A stretch of 64,000 nt of DNA from Halichoerus grypus (taxonomy: Eukaryota; Chordata; Mammalia; Carnivora; Phocidae): contig NC_135715.1 of NCBI RefSeq assembly GCF_964656455.1, positions 76,831,414-76,895,413 on the forward strand. Direction: 5' to 3'. How positions within the stretch are numbered: position 1 is the first letter of the stretch; every line of letters begins with the position of its first letter. Below, in pieces: positions 24,225 through 35,530 of this stretch. The notes under the pieces were generated by a model that had not been told where the DNA came from, did no database searches, and saw only the letters and a program-made list of their open reading frames with translations. The translations under genes and the position numbers were made by a program.

Positions 24225-25587
24225 AAAAGTGTAGCAGAAGACTTCCGGTTTCAGCACCAACATGTAAAAAGCTTGGAAATCATCACTCTCATCCTCACAA
24301 CAAGAGGAAAGTTGAAAAAAACTGAAAATCAAAGGCTTTTTTTGAACCCATCAGAGAATTGAGTTTGCAGGGCCAACTGCCAGCCCCAAATCTGGAGACA
24401 CAGGCAAAATCAGGGAAACACAGCCAAGGTCAGTGTACCCAGAGCAGAAACCACTGAAGGCATAAACTAGTAGGCACACTTAAATGGGATTTGATGAATT
24501 GCTGGAGGCTGGGTTTGGACTAGATCAATAGTGAGGAACGCTTGGAGGCTTTAGTCCTAGGGGAACCTCCATACTTTCATGGATTTTAACTGAAAGAATC
24601 CCAGGAACTAAGAAAAATCATCTCATGTCTTTGGTATGAGGAGAACACTATCTATTTTGAAATATGCCCAATGTTTTCTCTATAAGAAGAGCTTACTCTC
24701 CAGTGAAAGAAGTCACCAGAGTGTTGTCTCACACAGATGGAAGGGCAATTACCCAACTCCAGCCAACTTTAACCTTCCTGTCTGACCCAAGAAAGGGAGA
24801 GGGAAAAAGGTAAGAAATGGTGGTGAAAAACACAGTTAAGGGACACAAAAAGACTGAAATTTCATCATAAGATTATAGAATGCCTCCACTATCCAACTCC
24901 TTACCATCACATTAACAGGATCCTGAATAATTAGAGTGTATTCCTACCAAAACAACTATGTAAAGTATAGACTCTGTTTAATAAAGAGTCTCTATGGAAA
25001 CCCATAGGAGAGACAAAAACATGGACATCAGAGGAAATTTTAGTCTCTGACACATACAGCTACAGCAAACAGTAAACAGTTTAAGACCTACCCAAATAAG
25101 TGTACAATCTCCCACTAAAACCTATTTACCACAGTTCCTCCTGCTCAGTACACCATGTTCAGCCTTCAACAAATAATTACAAGCCATCTCAAAGGCAAAA
25201 AAAAAAAAAAAAAATCTGCAGAGATAAAGCAAACATTAGAACCAGAATAAAAAATGGAAGAGACTAGAATATAAGTGGAGAGATGGAAACTCCTCTAAGA
25301 AATAATCAAAAGGAAATGCTATGAACCAAAAACATTGTAACAAAGATAGAGAATGCCTAGGGGCTCATCAATAAGCCATACATGGCTGAGGAAATATTAG
25401 TGAACTTGAAGTAATGTCGTTATAAACTTTCCAAACCAAAATACAAATAGAAAAGAGAATTAAAATATAATAAAGAATAAAATAGAATGAGAAAATGATA
25501 CCCAAGGAAGTGGGATATTTTCAAAAAGTGTGACATACACATAATTGGAATACTGAAAGGAAGAAAGAAAGAACGGAAGAAAGGAAA

Positions 25588-25655
<68 letters not shown>

Positions 25656-26285
25656 GAAAGAAAGAAAGAAAGAAGCAGAAGAAATATTTGAAGTAAAAAT
25701 GGCCAAGAATTTTCCAAAATTATGAGAGATACCAAAGAATAGATTCAGGAAACTCAGAGAATACCATGCAGAATAAATACCAAAATACCTACACCTGTTC
25801 ACATCATATTCAAACTGTAGAAAACGGAAGACAAAGAGAAAATCTTGAAAGATGGCAGAGGAAAAAACACATTATTTATAGCAGAAAAAGATAAATATAA
25901 TAAACTTCCCATCAGAAACCATGTAAACAAGAAAATGGAATGGTATATTTGAAGTATTGAAAGGAAAAAATCTGCTAACCTTGAATTCTATATAAAGAGA
26001 AATTAATCTTCAAAAATGAAGGAAAAGTAAATACTTCCTCAGACAAATAACTAAGAGAAATCACCAGCAGACTTGCCCTGCAAGAACTGTTAAAAGACAT
26101 TCTTCACACAGAGGGGAAAAGTTATAGGTCAGAAACTTGGATCTAAATTAAAAAAAAGAAGAAGAAAAGCATTGGAGAAGAAATGAGGTAAAGTAAAATC
26201 TTTATTTTATTCTTAATTGATCTAATATTTAAAATGTGCTCAAAGTAATAACAATGTTAATTTAAAAAAATAAAACAAACTTTCA
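24225..26285 (+). mobile_element. ancient L1/HAL1-like 5' UTR and ORF1 remnant
   Basis: The first kilobase resembles an old L1 leader. From about 25230 it follows an old L1 ORF1: GAGAGATGGAAACTCC, AAGGAAATGCTATGAACC, GTGTGACATACACATAAT, GAAATATTTGAAGTAAAAATGGCC, TTCAAACTGTAGAAAACGG, AAATCTTGAAAGATGGC, CAGACTTGCCCTGCAAGAAC and then AGGTCAGAAACTTGGATCTA after the ORF. The frame is broken many times and split by a GAAA microsatellite. The ORF2 part is absent, which suits either a HAL1 element or a truncated L1MA-like copy. A minus-strand L1 follows directly. Confidence 0.65.
25556..25675. repeat. (GAAA)n microsatellite
   Basis: About 120 bp of GAAA units, imperfect at both ends and nearly pure in the middle. 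It lies where the old ORF1 has a GAAGAAAGAGAGAAAGG-like stretch, from which it probably expanded. The long Ser/Phe/Leu open frames on the minus strand are artefacts of this repeat. Confidence 0.9.
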
Positions 26286-27113
26286 AAGTGAGTTTTTCTT
26301 AATTTTATTTTATTATGTTATATTAATCACCATACATTACATCATTAGTTTTTGATGTAGTGTTCCATGACTCATTGTTTGCGTATAACACCAGTGCTCC
26401 ATTTAGTACGTGCCCTCTTTAATACCCATCACCAGGCTAACCCATCCCCCTAACCCCCTCCCCTCTAGAACCCTCAGTTTGTTTCTCAGAGTCCATAGTC
26501 TCTCATGGTTCGTCTCCCCCTCCGATTTCCTCCCCTTCATTTTTTCCCTTCCTACTATCTTCTTCTTCTTCTTTTTTTTTTTTAACATATAATGTATTAT
26601 TTGTTTCAGAGATACAGGTCTGTGATTCAACAGTCTTACACAATTCACAGCGCTCACCATAGCACATACCCTCCCCAATGTCTATTGCCCAGCCACCCCA
26701 TCCCTCCCACCCCCCACCACTCCAGCAACCCTCTGTTTGTTTCCTGAGATTAAGAATTCCTCATATCAATGAGATCAGATGATACATGTCTTTCTCTGAC
26801 TGACTTATTTCGCTTAGCATAATACCCTGTAGTTCCATCCACGTAGTTGCAAATGGCAAGATTTCATTTGTTTTTTTTTTTTTTTTTTTTGATGGCTGCT
26901 TTAATATTCCATTGTATATATATACCACATCTTCTTTATCGATTCATCTGTTGATGGACATCTTGGCTCTTTCCATAGTTTGGCTATTGTGGACATTGCT
27001 GCTATAAACATTGGGGTGCACGTACCCCTTCGGATCACTACATTTGTATCTTTGGGGTAAATACCCAGTAGTGCAATTGTTGGGTCATATGGTAGCTCTA
27101 TTTTCATCTTTTT

Positions 27114-27306
27114 TTTTTTTTTTAAGATTTTATTTATTTGACAGAGATAGAGACAGCGAAAGAGGGAACACAAGCAGGGGGAGTGGGAGAGGGACAAGCA
27201 GGCTTCCCACTGAGCAGGGAGCCCAATGCGGGGCCCAATCCCAGGACCCTGGGATCATGACCTGAGCCAAAGGCAGATGCTTAATGACTGAGCCACCCAG
27301 GCGCCC
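27114..27306 (-). mobile_element. CAN-SINE inserted in the truncated L1
   Basis: A complete minus-strand copy. The target-site duplication CTATTTTCATCTTTT (27098-27112) is repeated as CTATTTTCAACTTTT (27307-27321). It interrupts the L1 ORF2 remnant, so the SINE is younger than this L1 copy. Confidence 0.95.
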
Positions 27307-27873
27307 CTATTTTCAACTTTTTGAGGAACATCCATACTGTTTTCCAGAGTGGTTGCACCAGCTTGCATTCCCACCAACAGTGTAGGAGCGTTCCCTTTTC
27401 TCCGCATCCTCGCCAACCTCTGTCATTTCCTGACTTGTTAATTTTTGCCATGAGGTGGTATCTCATTGAGGTTTTGATTTGGATTTCCCTGATGCTGAGC
27501 GATGTTGAGCACTTTTTCATGTGTCTGTTGGCCATTTGGATGTCTTCTTTGGAAAAATGTCTGTTCATGTCTTCTGCCCATTTCTTGATTGGATTATTTG
27601 TTCTTTGGGTGTTGAGTTTAAGAAGTTCTTTATAGATTTTGGATACTAGCCCCTTATCTGATATGTCATTTGCAAATATCTTCTCCCATTCTGTCGGTTG
27701 TCTTTTGGTTTTGTTGACTGTTTCTTTTGCTGTGCAAAAGCTTTTTATCTTGATGAAGTCCCAATAGTTCATTTTTGCCCTTGCTTCCCTTGCCTTTGGC
27801 GATGTTTCCAGGAAGAAGTTGCTGCGGCTGAGGTCGAAGAGGTTGCTGCCTGTGTTCTCCTTTAGGATTTTGA
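27307..27873 (-). pseudogene. L1 ORF2 C-terminal fragment
   Basis: The minus strand keeps an open stretch of roughly 155 residues matching the ORF2p C-terminal segment of the full-length L1. It includes the cysteine-rich CWRGC...HCWWEC-type motif seen here with GWRGC in place of CWRGC, so the first cysteine is lost. About four residues are missing just before it. At 27306 the frame runs into a SINE and stops soon after. It has no endonuclease or reverse transcriptase domain and cannot be functional. Confidence 0.85.
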
Positions 27874-28089
27874 GTTTTGAAACTTTGTACTTTATTTGAC
27901 ATCATCACACCAACTTCTTCTGAATGTCATTTTTCCAAGATAGAAGATATTGAGAACAACAAAATAAATTACTTTATCATGGGGTTGTTTTATTTGAAGG
28001 AGGAAACCAAAGATTATCTTACATTTTAGCATACATAGGTACTTATATTTTTAAAATATTCCCAACTAAAAGTATTCAACTTGAACACA
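27874..28089. other. unique noncoding sequence
   Basis: No recognised repeat. Confidence 0.4.
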
Positions 28090-28330
28090 GCTGGCCACAA
28101 TAAAACTTAAGTGACACGAGAGGACTTGCCCTGCATATGCAAAGGATGTTTTATGACATGCTAATGGTTGGGAGCCAGAAACCAATGGGGAAAGAATCGG
28201 TAAATTAGTTAAAGGGCTTCAGAAAAAAAGTATTCTGCTATTTATAAAGAGCTACAAATACATTTAAAAATGTGTGCATTTTAATACAATTAAATACAGT
28301 TAACACAAACTCTTAAGCACATAATTGGGT
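28090..28330. promoter_or_regulatory. candidate conserved noncoding block
   Basis: A non-repetitive block with an octamer-like TATGCAAAG, a CCAAT-type AACCAATGGGG, ATTTATAAAG and several TTAA-rich homeodomain-like words. This motif content suggests a regulatory element. Conservation is unknown. Confidence 0.2.
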
Positions 28331-28985
28331 TGTGGGCAGAGAGATGTAATGTTAGATTTTCTTGAAAGAAAAAATATGTTTTTGTGGTTCATTGAGGGCT
28401 CTTAATGACATATAGTGAACATGAGCTCAGCATTATTTTTTCAGCTATGAATGTAGGAGTTGGGGAAATGATGGTTGTTGCTGTTCCTAACCCCCTTAAA
28501 TTAATTAAAGAGGTAAAAAGCAGGTCCTGAGATTGACTAGTAAGACACACATGGCCCATTTTACTGAAGAGCCAAGTCATAATTTATTATGGTGAGAGTT
28601 TATCTTAGAATTTGAAATCACACAGGTCAGAGCTGTTTTCTAGATTCTTCTTTTCCTTTCCATCACCCAGACACTAGACTACTTTATTATTTACTGAGCA
28701 AAATATTATTGTGCCCCCTCTAGCGGTGGTCCACATGGCAAGATATGGTACCCATTTCAAAGCTGTGTCTTAGGCACTGTGGCAGAGAGCCAAGACACAA
28801 GTACTTTAAATCAAATTTAGAAAAAAAAAAAATTGGTTAAGATGGCAAATTTTATATTATGTGTGTTTAAGCACAATTTTTAAAAAAATCAAATTTGGAA
28901 GTCTGAAAGTGCAATGTTGGTTAGTATAAAGAAGGAAAAGCATATTATTTTCTTCCTGTTTAACACATATTCATTATATACCCTA
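28331..28985. other. unique noncoding sequence
   Basis: No recognised gene or clear repeat. Confidence 0.4.
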
Positions 28986-28989
28986 TAAA

Positions 28990-29330
28990 GTACATTATTT
29001 TGTGCCAATCTCTCTACCTCTCTGGGCCTCAGTTTATTCATTCTTAAAACAGGCTTTTGTGTAAGGTAATTTCTTTTTTTTTTTTTTAAAGATTTTATTT
29101 ATTTATTTGAGAGAGAGAGAGTGAGAGAGAGCATGAGAGGGTCAGAGGGAGAAGCAGACTCGCCACTGAGCGGGGAGCCTGATGTGGAACTCTATCCTGG
29201 GACTCCAGGATCATGACCTGAGCTGAAGGCAGTCGCTTAACCAACTGAGCCACCCAGGCGCCCTGTGTAAGGTAATTTCTATAACCCCTCATAGCTGTAT
29301 TGTTCTTTGATTCATAGATAACATATTTTT
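28990..29330 (+). repeat. MIR fragment split by a SINE
   Basis: CTACCTCTCTGGGCCTCAGTTTATTCATTC and AAAACAGGC on the left, and ATAACCCCTCATAGCTGTATTG on the right, continue one another across the SINE at 29075-29263. Confidence 0.5.
29075..29263 (-). mobile_element. CAN-SINE
   Basis: A complete minus-strand copy with an exact 17-bp target-site duplication TGTGTAAGGTAATTTCT at 29058-29074 and 29264-29280. The perfect duplication suggests a fairly recent insertion. Confidence 0.95.
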
Positions 29331-29344
29331 CCCAGACAATGTGA

Positions 29345-30690
29345 GGCACATTGTCTTTTTTTGAGAGAGGGAAGGCTTTTTTTTTTTTTTTGTATATTCA
29401 GTTTTCAACAACTTGAACTTCTGTTATTATATATTTATATACTTAAAGCACTTTCATTATACAAAATTAGAGTTTTTATAGATTTTGAAACTATCCCCCC
29501 AAAACAGCTTGATGTCTAGCAGCCAATAGTTCAACTAAAGTGCAATTTCCATATTTGTATATCAAATTGAAATTTTTCAATTAATCAGAAATTTTATTGC
29601 ATTTTTCTTTAATACTATTATATACAAAAATATGTGTAGCACAACACTAAGAGTGCCAATCCTAGTGGGAAACAGATTGCCTCAGCAATATCACTGAAAC
29701 AAATGTAGACTTCTTTAGGTGTGCCAGAAGCAAAAATACTCATTCATAGTTGGAAACTTATTGAAATTAAGGCAGTGGCTCAGTGTTCAATTGAGGGAAT
29801 AAAATTCAAATCTATACAAGAAAATCTACAAATCTGTTATTGAATACCATATCCAAAAGGAAAGAGGCTAATGTAGGGATTTTTCAAATGCGTTTTAGTT
29901 CCCTAGGAATAGAACCCCCATTTTAACTTTCAAGCCTACAGTCCAAATTTCTCACATCTGGTTTGAGATAAATTTCTAGGAATGTGTTATTTAACAAAGC
30001 ACAGCACTGACTGACCTGACAAACACTATATTTCTCAGATTAAAAGACATACAAATACGATGGTGTTTTATACTTTTATCCAATCTCTCACCACTATAAT
30101 TTTCCACTTATCAGTTAAAGATGCATTCATCCCACATAGTAGATATGCACATGGGAGCTTGTTCATGCATTAGTTACTAAAAATCACCCTATTCTCAAAC
30201 TAATAGGATAGGGAATAAAGGTTAAATATACAGTCAACACCAATAAATGCCTGCAAATACAATTGCAACCATGTATGAGAATGAGAAAAATGCAATTGAA
30301 TTGGAAGGAGAGGGAGTTATTTGAGGAAACGTATCTGCAAATTTTAGTGGAGCAGAAGAATGCAAGGAAGTGAGCAGATTAGGGAAAGACCTGGAGACTT
30401 AGCTGAGATGGTAAAAATCAAATCTAGTTAAAGTGGGATTCTTATTTGGGAGTAGAGAGAAATAAGAAATGTGATAGCCTCAGTAGACATGTGATGAAAA
30501 CGTTAGACTATTGATAAAATTATGTATGATGATAAAGATGGCAAAGAACATTGAGGTTTATAAATCAGGACATTAATTAGCAATTGGAAGAAGACTTCAG
30601 CAGTGCTAAATCTGTTAAATTTTCTTTCTGATTCTTTCAGAGACATCCTGAGTTTCACATTGCTACACATCTGCTGTGATCACACTTCTG
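29345..30690. other. unique AT-rich noncoding sequence
   Basis: No gene or clear repeat family recognised. Confidence 0.4.
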
Positions 30691-30692
30691 CA

Positions 30693-31205
30693 TGGGTTGT
30701 CTCAGTAGCCACTCAAAATACCAACAATAGCCAAATTATGGAAAGAACCCAATGTCCATCGACTAATGAGTGGATAAAGAAGATGTGGTATAGGTATATA
30801 TGTAATGGACTATTACTCAGTCATCAAGAGGAATAAAATCTTGCTATTTGCAATGACATGGATCGAGCTAGAGGGTATTATGTTAACCAAAATTAGTCAG
30901 AGAAAGACAAATACCATATGATTTCACTCATATGTGGAATTTAAGAAACAAAACAGATGAACACATGGGAGGGGGAAAAAGATAGAGGGAAACAAACCAT
31001 AAGAGACTCTTAACAATAGAGAACAAACTAAGGGTTGATGGAGGGAGGTGGGTGGGGGATGGGCTAGATGGGTAAGGGGTATTAAGGAGGGTACTTGCTG
31101 TGTTGAGCACTGGGTGTTATACGTAAGTGATGAATCACTGGATTCTACTCCAGGAACCAATAGTGCACTGTATGTTAACTAAGTAGAATTTAAATAAAAT
31201 CTGAA
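30693..31205 (+). mobile_element. older L1 3' end, different subfamily
   Basis: It begins in the ORF2 C-terminal region (CAACAATAGCCAAATTATGG, GAGTGGATAAAGAAGATGTGG). It continues through a single 3' UTR module (AACAAACTAAGGGTTGATGG, GGGTATTAAGGAGGG, GAGCACTGGGTGTTATAC) and ends TTTAAATAAAATCTG. Unlike the full-length copy, it has only one module, so it marks an older 3' UTR architecture. Several stops break the frame. Confidence 0.8.
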
Positions 31206-31665
31206 AAAAATGGCCTGTCTTCCAAAAATGTTCTCTTCTTCAATCCAAAAGCCTAATATTCATGGTGCTAATCTTTTCTTAATAAACCTTCAGTGTTTCC
31301 CTAAAACAGACTTTACAATCTCAGGAATATGAAACCTCTGCTCAAACAACTCAGGAGCCTCTTCATTTGTGTCCTAATTTCCTATGTTCAGTTTTATGTT
31401 CCTAAAACCTTCTATAGACATATGCTGCCTTACCCTGCTCTTCTTTCCACTTGGAATAATGCTTCATATTTAGTATTAACACTGAGAATATATTTATTTA
31501 GTCATTCCTGGTACATTTGATTATCAAAGTACAATTGATTCTTCTTTGAGGCCTATCAAAAGTATACCTTTTTTCTGACACTCTCTCAATCATGCTATCC
31601 ATAAGCCATCCTTTTGGTAACACTGAATTCACCCTCTTATGTTCCACTTGTCACATACCAGCTGG
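31206..31665. other. noncoding, possibly old LINE-derived
   Basis: No firm family. The pyrimidine-rich texture and words such as AAACAACTCAGGAGCCTC hint at L2, but the match is too weak to call. Confidence 0.3.
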
Positions 31666-31669
31666 GCAC

Positions 31670-31800
31670 AGATTTTTTTTTTTCTAGGTGATACTGGGGA
31701 TTCTTTAAGAACAGAAGCTAAGCCTTGTTCAAACTTGCATTCCCCACAATGCCGAGTGTAATACTTGGCTGAATTATTTATTAACTGAAGTAATGAAATA
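31670..31800 (+). repeat. L2 3'-end fragment
   Basis: AACAGAAGCTAAGCCTTGTTC, TTGCATTCCCCACAATGCC and TACTTGGCTGAATTATTTATT track the L2 3' end in sense. Confidence 0.5.
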
Positions 31801-31890
31801 AATGAATTTCCAGATAAAAGTTTTTCAGAGAGGTAATGGTACTAACTGAAAGACTGAAAGAACAAGGGATAAAGAAACTCCCCATCAAGA

Positions 31891-32094
31891 CGGACTCTGA
31901 AAAACAAACTGAGGGTTCTAGAGGGGAGGGGGTGGGAGGATGGGTTAGCCTGGTGATGGGTATTAAAGAGGGCACGTTCTGCATGGAACACTGGGTGTTA
32001 TACGGAAACAATGAATCATGGAACACTACATCAAAAACTAATGATGTAATGTATGGTGATTAACATAACAATAAAAAAATAAAAAGAAAGAAAG
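31891..32094 (+). mobile_element. very short 5'-truncated L1 3' end
   Basis: Only the last ~200 bp of a carnivoran L1 (second 3' UTR module and A-rich tail). It is flanked by the 20-bp target-site duplication AAAGAAACTCCCCATCAAGA (31871-31890), repeated at 32095-32114 with one mismatch. This is a textbook target-primed, severely truncated insertion. Confidence 0.95.
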
Positions 32095-32114
32095 AAAGAA
32101 ACTCCCCGTCAAGA

Positions 32115-33890
32115 TTGGAGAATGGTAACACCAAAAACAACATTTTCTCCCATCACTATTTCACCTGTAGCCAGATCTACTTTGAAAGTGTATTTGGTCT
32201 TTCAACAGCTGAGATCAAAATGTTAAACGAGGTTGATGGTTAAACATTTTCGTCCATTTTATCATTTTCCCTGAATTTAATTTTCAAACAAACTAATAAT
32301 ATATTGGCACAAACCACTCACAATACTTGGATTTTAATTTTTGTCTTTAAAACTGTTTTCTATCAGAAAAAAATGATTTTTAGAACATTATAAAGTATCG
32401 ATATATATTTCAACCACGTAACCTTTCTTGCCCTGTTAGTTTTGTTCTAGGTATTTATGGTTGGTGAACTTGATTTAAGATCAAAGAGTTAAAAAAAATC
32501 ACGTAAATCGCTCCAAGAGCAATATCATATCCAGACTAACCTGTCATTTTGGTTCCTTCACACATTTTTAAAAGAACCAAATGCACAATGTGGTTTGGAA
32601 AGAAAAATGGTGTAAATGTACATTCCAGGGAAAAATCTACCGCAGTCTTATTTGTCCTTGCTGAATTATTTTCTTGTTTATTTATTGTCCTACAAATTCA
32701 TAAAATTCTGAGAAACCATGTGTAATAAAGTGTAATTATAGAGTAACATGTCATTATGGAAAAATACGGTGCATAATTTGAACATTTTGCAGATTCTAAG
32801 AAGAATATACTTCATGTTATTCATGCACTTAACTTTCTTATTTTTCTATGCTTTGCATAGTAATGATTTTGTCCATCATTCATTCAACAAATATAGAAAG
32901 GATCTTCTAAAATTTTTTCTTTTCCTCATACACACCTACAGTGTGCTTTGCACACACAGAATGTCGTACATGTTGCATAGTATGTAAGCTAAGGGACAGT
33001 GCAAACAATTATAACTTCCGTGAATGACTACTTAGCAAAAGAACCACTGTTGCTAAGACTGGACCAGGGAGAAAATTTGTAAAATTTCGAGGTGCTTTTC
33101 CACTCCACCAGCATTTCATAGAGAATACATCGCACAGAGTCCACTCAAGAGACACTGGTCAGGGCATGAAAGAGGCTGAGTGGAGAAGACAGTCTATATA
33201 AGAGGTTTACTATGAGTGGATGCTGATGAGCCAGATCTGGAAAGGGGAATTAATTGAAAGGAAATAAATGGCAAAAAGCCCAGAGACAATGGAAAGGAAT
33301 ACAAAGCAAAAGCAGGAGCCTAGAGGGTTGACAATAGTACCTGTGATTTTGGGGTGTGTGCCCCCTCTTATTTCTATTGGTCCTGCCATGTGATATATTT
33401 GTGGGTATTCCTTACCGAATACTAGAAAACTCTCTAGACTAATTACCTGCATTATTACCAGATTTGTGGGGACAAGTTGATTTCCTAATTTGGCAGGCAG
33501 ATGCAAGTAAACAATTTTAGAAAAGACTGCAGTTTAAGACTGAGAATAATCATGAGACTTCTTGAATTGTTTCAAAGCAGCTAAATACAAAGACAGACTA
33601 TATAATGAAATGAGGACCTAGCAGTTCATGGCAGGTACACAAGATTCTTTCCTTTACCACCAGAGCTGGGCCAAACTTTAAGTTTTATATCATCAGGTCT
33701 ATTTTAGAGTTTTCCATTTGTACCACATACTCTCCTATAATGTTTATAGAAATCTCTTACGGATGGCACTGAATAAATATTTCTTTATAAGAGCCTGTCC
33801 ACTTTTAACTCTAACTCTGCAAATTTTCTCCTCTTAAATGTATTAAAAGCATAAGCTGCTATCTCATTTCTTCCTTCAAAATATACTTAA
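32115..33890. other. unique noncoding sequence
   Basis: No gene recognised. 32460-32700 has regulatory-like words (AGATCAAAG, ATTCCAGG, TGTGGTTTGG), but this is too weak for a separate call. Confidence 0.4.
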
Positions 33891-33894
33891 ATTC

Positions 33895-34030
33895 CCTGTG
33901 ATTCTCCTAATCTATAAAATGAGGATAAAAATAGTACCTGATCTACAGAATTGTTCTAAGGATTGTTAAATAAGCTAATATCAGCAAAAACACTTCAAAA
34001 AATGTGTTAATATATAAACTCTATAAATTT
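33895..34030 (+). repeat. MIR SINE 3' half
   Basis: CCTAATCTATAAAATGAGG, AAAATAGTACCTGATC and TTGTTCTAAGGATTGTTAAAT are the MIR 3' half in sense. Confidence 0.65.
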
Positions 34031-34166
34031 TACTTTTTACTATAAACAAAATTAAAATTTTAATTTATTTTTCATTTCTCCTTCATTTGAATTTTATTAC
34101 ATTTTATTTTTAAGTATATTGGAAAGTTATGAGTAGATATTCGATGTCAAAAATTCACACACTACA

Positions 34167-34344
34167 GGGGCGCTTGGGTGGCTCAGTCAGTTAAGCATCA
34201 GACTCTTGATTTTGGTTCAGGTCATGATCTCAGGGTTGTGAGATCGAGTCCCAGCCAGGCTCTGTTTTGGGTGTGGAGCCTGCTTAAGGTTCTCTCTCTG
34301 CTCCTTCCCCCCACCTCCTCTCTTCCTCTCTCTCAAAAAAGAAA
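34167..34344 (+). mobile_element. CAN-SINE just upstream of the full-length L1
   Basis: A complete copy. The target-site duplication AAAAATTCACACACTACA (34149-34166) is repeated at 34345-34362 with one mismatch. The right-hand duplication abuts the left target-site duplication of the L1. Confidence 0.95.
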
Positions 34345-34361
34345 AAAAATTCACACATTAC

Positions 34362-34376
34362 AAATAAAATACACTC
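34362..34376. repeat. left target-site duplication of the L1
   Basis: AAATAAAATACACTC, identical to 41515-41529. It defines the exact left boundary of the L1 insertion. Confidence 0.95.
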
Positions 34377-35300
34377 GGGCTGGGCGGAGCAAGATGGCGG
34401 AGGAGTAGGAGACCTGGATTTCGTCTCCTCTCAGGAATTCAGCTGGATAGGGATCAAACCATTCTGAACACCTACAAACTCAACAGGAGATCAAAGAAAA
34501 GAAGAGCAACAACTCTCTGAACAGAAAAGCGACCACTTTCTGGAAGGTAGGACGTACGGAGAAGTGAATCCGTGGCGATATTCGGGAGGATAGACGGCGG
34601 GGGAGGGGCCTCCGTCAGCCGCTTCTGGCAAGTGATAGAGCCGCGGAGCACAAAATCGGAACTTTTAGAAGTCTGCTCCGCTGAGGGACGTCACTCTGGT
34701 GGCGAAGTGGGGGGTGGAACCCTCGTGGGACAGTGTGGTCTCAGGACCCTCGGGGTCACAGAAAGACCGGGGGTGCCTGAGTGCGGCAGAGCTCCCAGGT
34801 ATCGGAGCGGGGAAGCCGGCTGCAGAGGCCCGGGCTCTCAGCTCGGGGTTGCTATAAACCGTGATCCGCGGCACAGTCGGGCCACTGCTCCTCCAGCAGG
34901 GACCCAACAAGCGGCAGATCCGGGGAGACTCACCTTCTTCCCCCGGGAGGAGAGGTGCGGGAGTGCACCGCGGGGATCTGCTGGGTTTGGAGACTCCACC
35001 CGGGGTCGGGTGCCAGATAGAAAGGCGCGGTCACAGGCCGGGTGAGCGCGGAGTGTGGCCGGAGACCAGGGAGACGGGAGTGACTGACGGCTTTTCTCTG
35101 GGGGCTCGCTGAGGAGCGGGACCCCGAGTTCTCGGCTCCGCCGGGGCGGAGACTGGGAGGCCGCCATTTTCACTCTCCGCCTCCAAAGCTGTACGGAGAG
35201 CTTGCAGGGAACAAAAGCTCCGGAGAGCAAACCCGAGCAGATTACTTAGCCCGGACCGGCAAGGGTGGGGCAATTTTGCCTCCGGCAAAGACATTTGGGA
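34377..35300 (+). promoter_or_regulatory. L1 internal promoter / CpG-rich 5' UTR
   Basis: The element opens GGGCTGGGCGGAGCAAGATG. It has a YY1-type site CAAGATGGCGG at 34390-34400, about 14 bp into the element, comparable to the position known in human L1, where YY1 directs accurate initiation. A second, opposite-strand YY1-like motif CCGCCATTTT lies at 35161-35170. CpG is dense from about 34560 to 35290, in strong contrast to the surrounding DNA, so the region is expected to be a target of DNA methylation. Overlapping open frames of 130-157 codons exist on both strands here and are probably a by-product of GC content. Confidence 0.75.
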
Positions 35301-35530
35301 ACCACGGCAACAGGCCCCTCCCCCAGAAGATCAGCAAGAACAGCCAGCCAAGACCAAGTTTACCGATCAATGAGAACGGCAGAACTCCAGCGCTAGGGGA
35401 ACACTGCACATAGAATTCATGGCTTTTTTACCATGATTCTTTAGTCTTTCAAAGTTAATTATTTTTTTTAACTGTCTTTTTTTCTTTTTTCCTTTTTTCT
35501 TTTTTTTTGAATTTTTCTTTTTCCCTTTTT

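Larger units (their letters stand above)
26290..27873 (-). mobile_element. 5'-truncated carnivoran L1, 3' portion
   Basis: This copy aligns along its length to the window's own full-length L1, reversed. It has both 3' UTR modules (26296-26555 and about 26575-26755) and then the ORF2 C-terminal region up to 27873, where similarity stops. A SINE interrupts it at 27114-27306. It has an expanded A run (T run near 26870-26892), a small in-frame deletion in ORF2 and other changes, so it is older than the full-length copy. Confidence 0.9.

Noticed and set aside
25460..25802. Two minus-strand frames rich in Ser, Phe and Leu
   Set aside because: Read straight through the GAAA repeat in two frames, so they are artefacts.
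34838..35294. Antisense frames in the L1 5' UTR as host genes
   Set aside because: They lie wholly inside the transposon's CpG-rich leader. Kept only as a speculative finding, not as genes.
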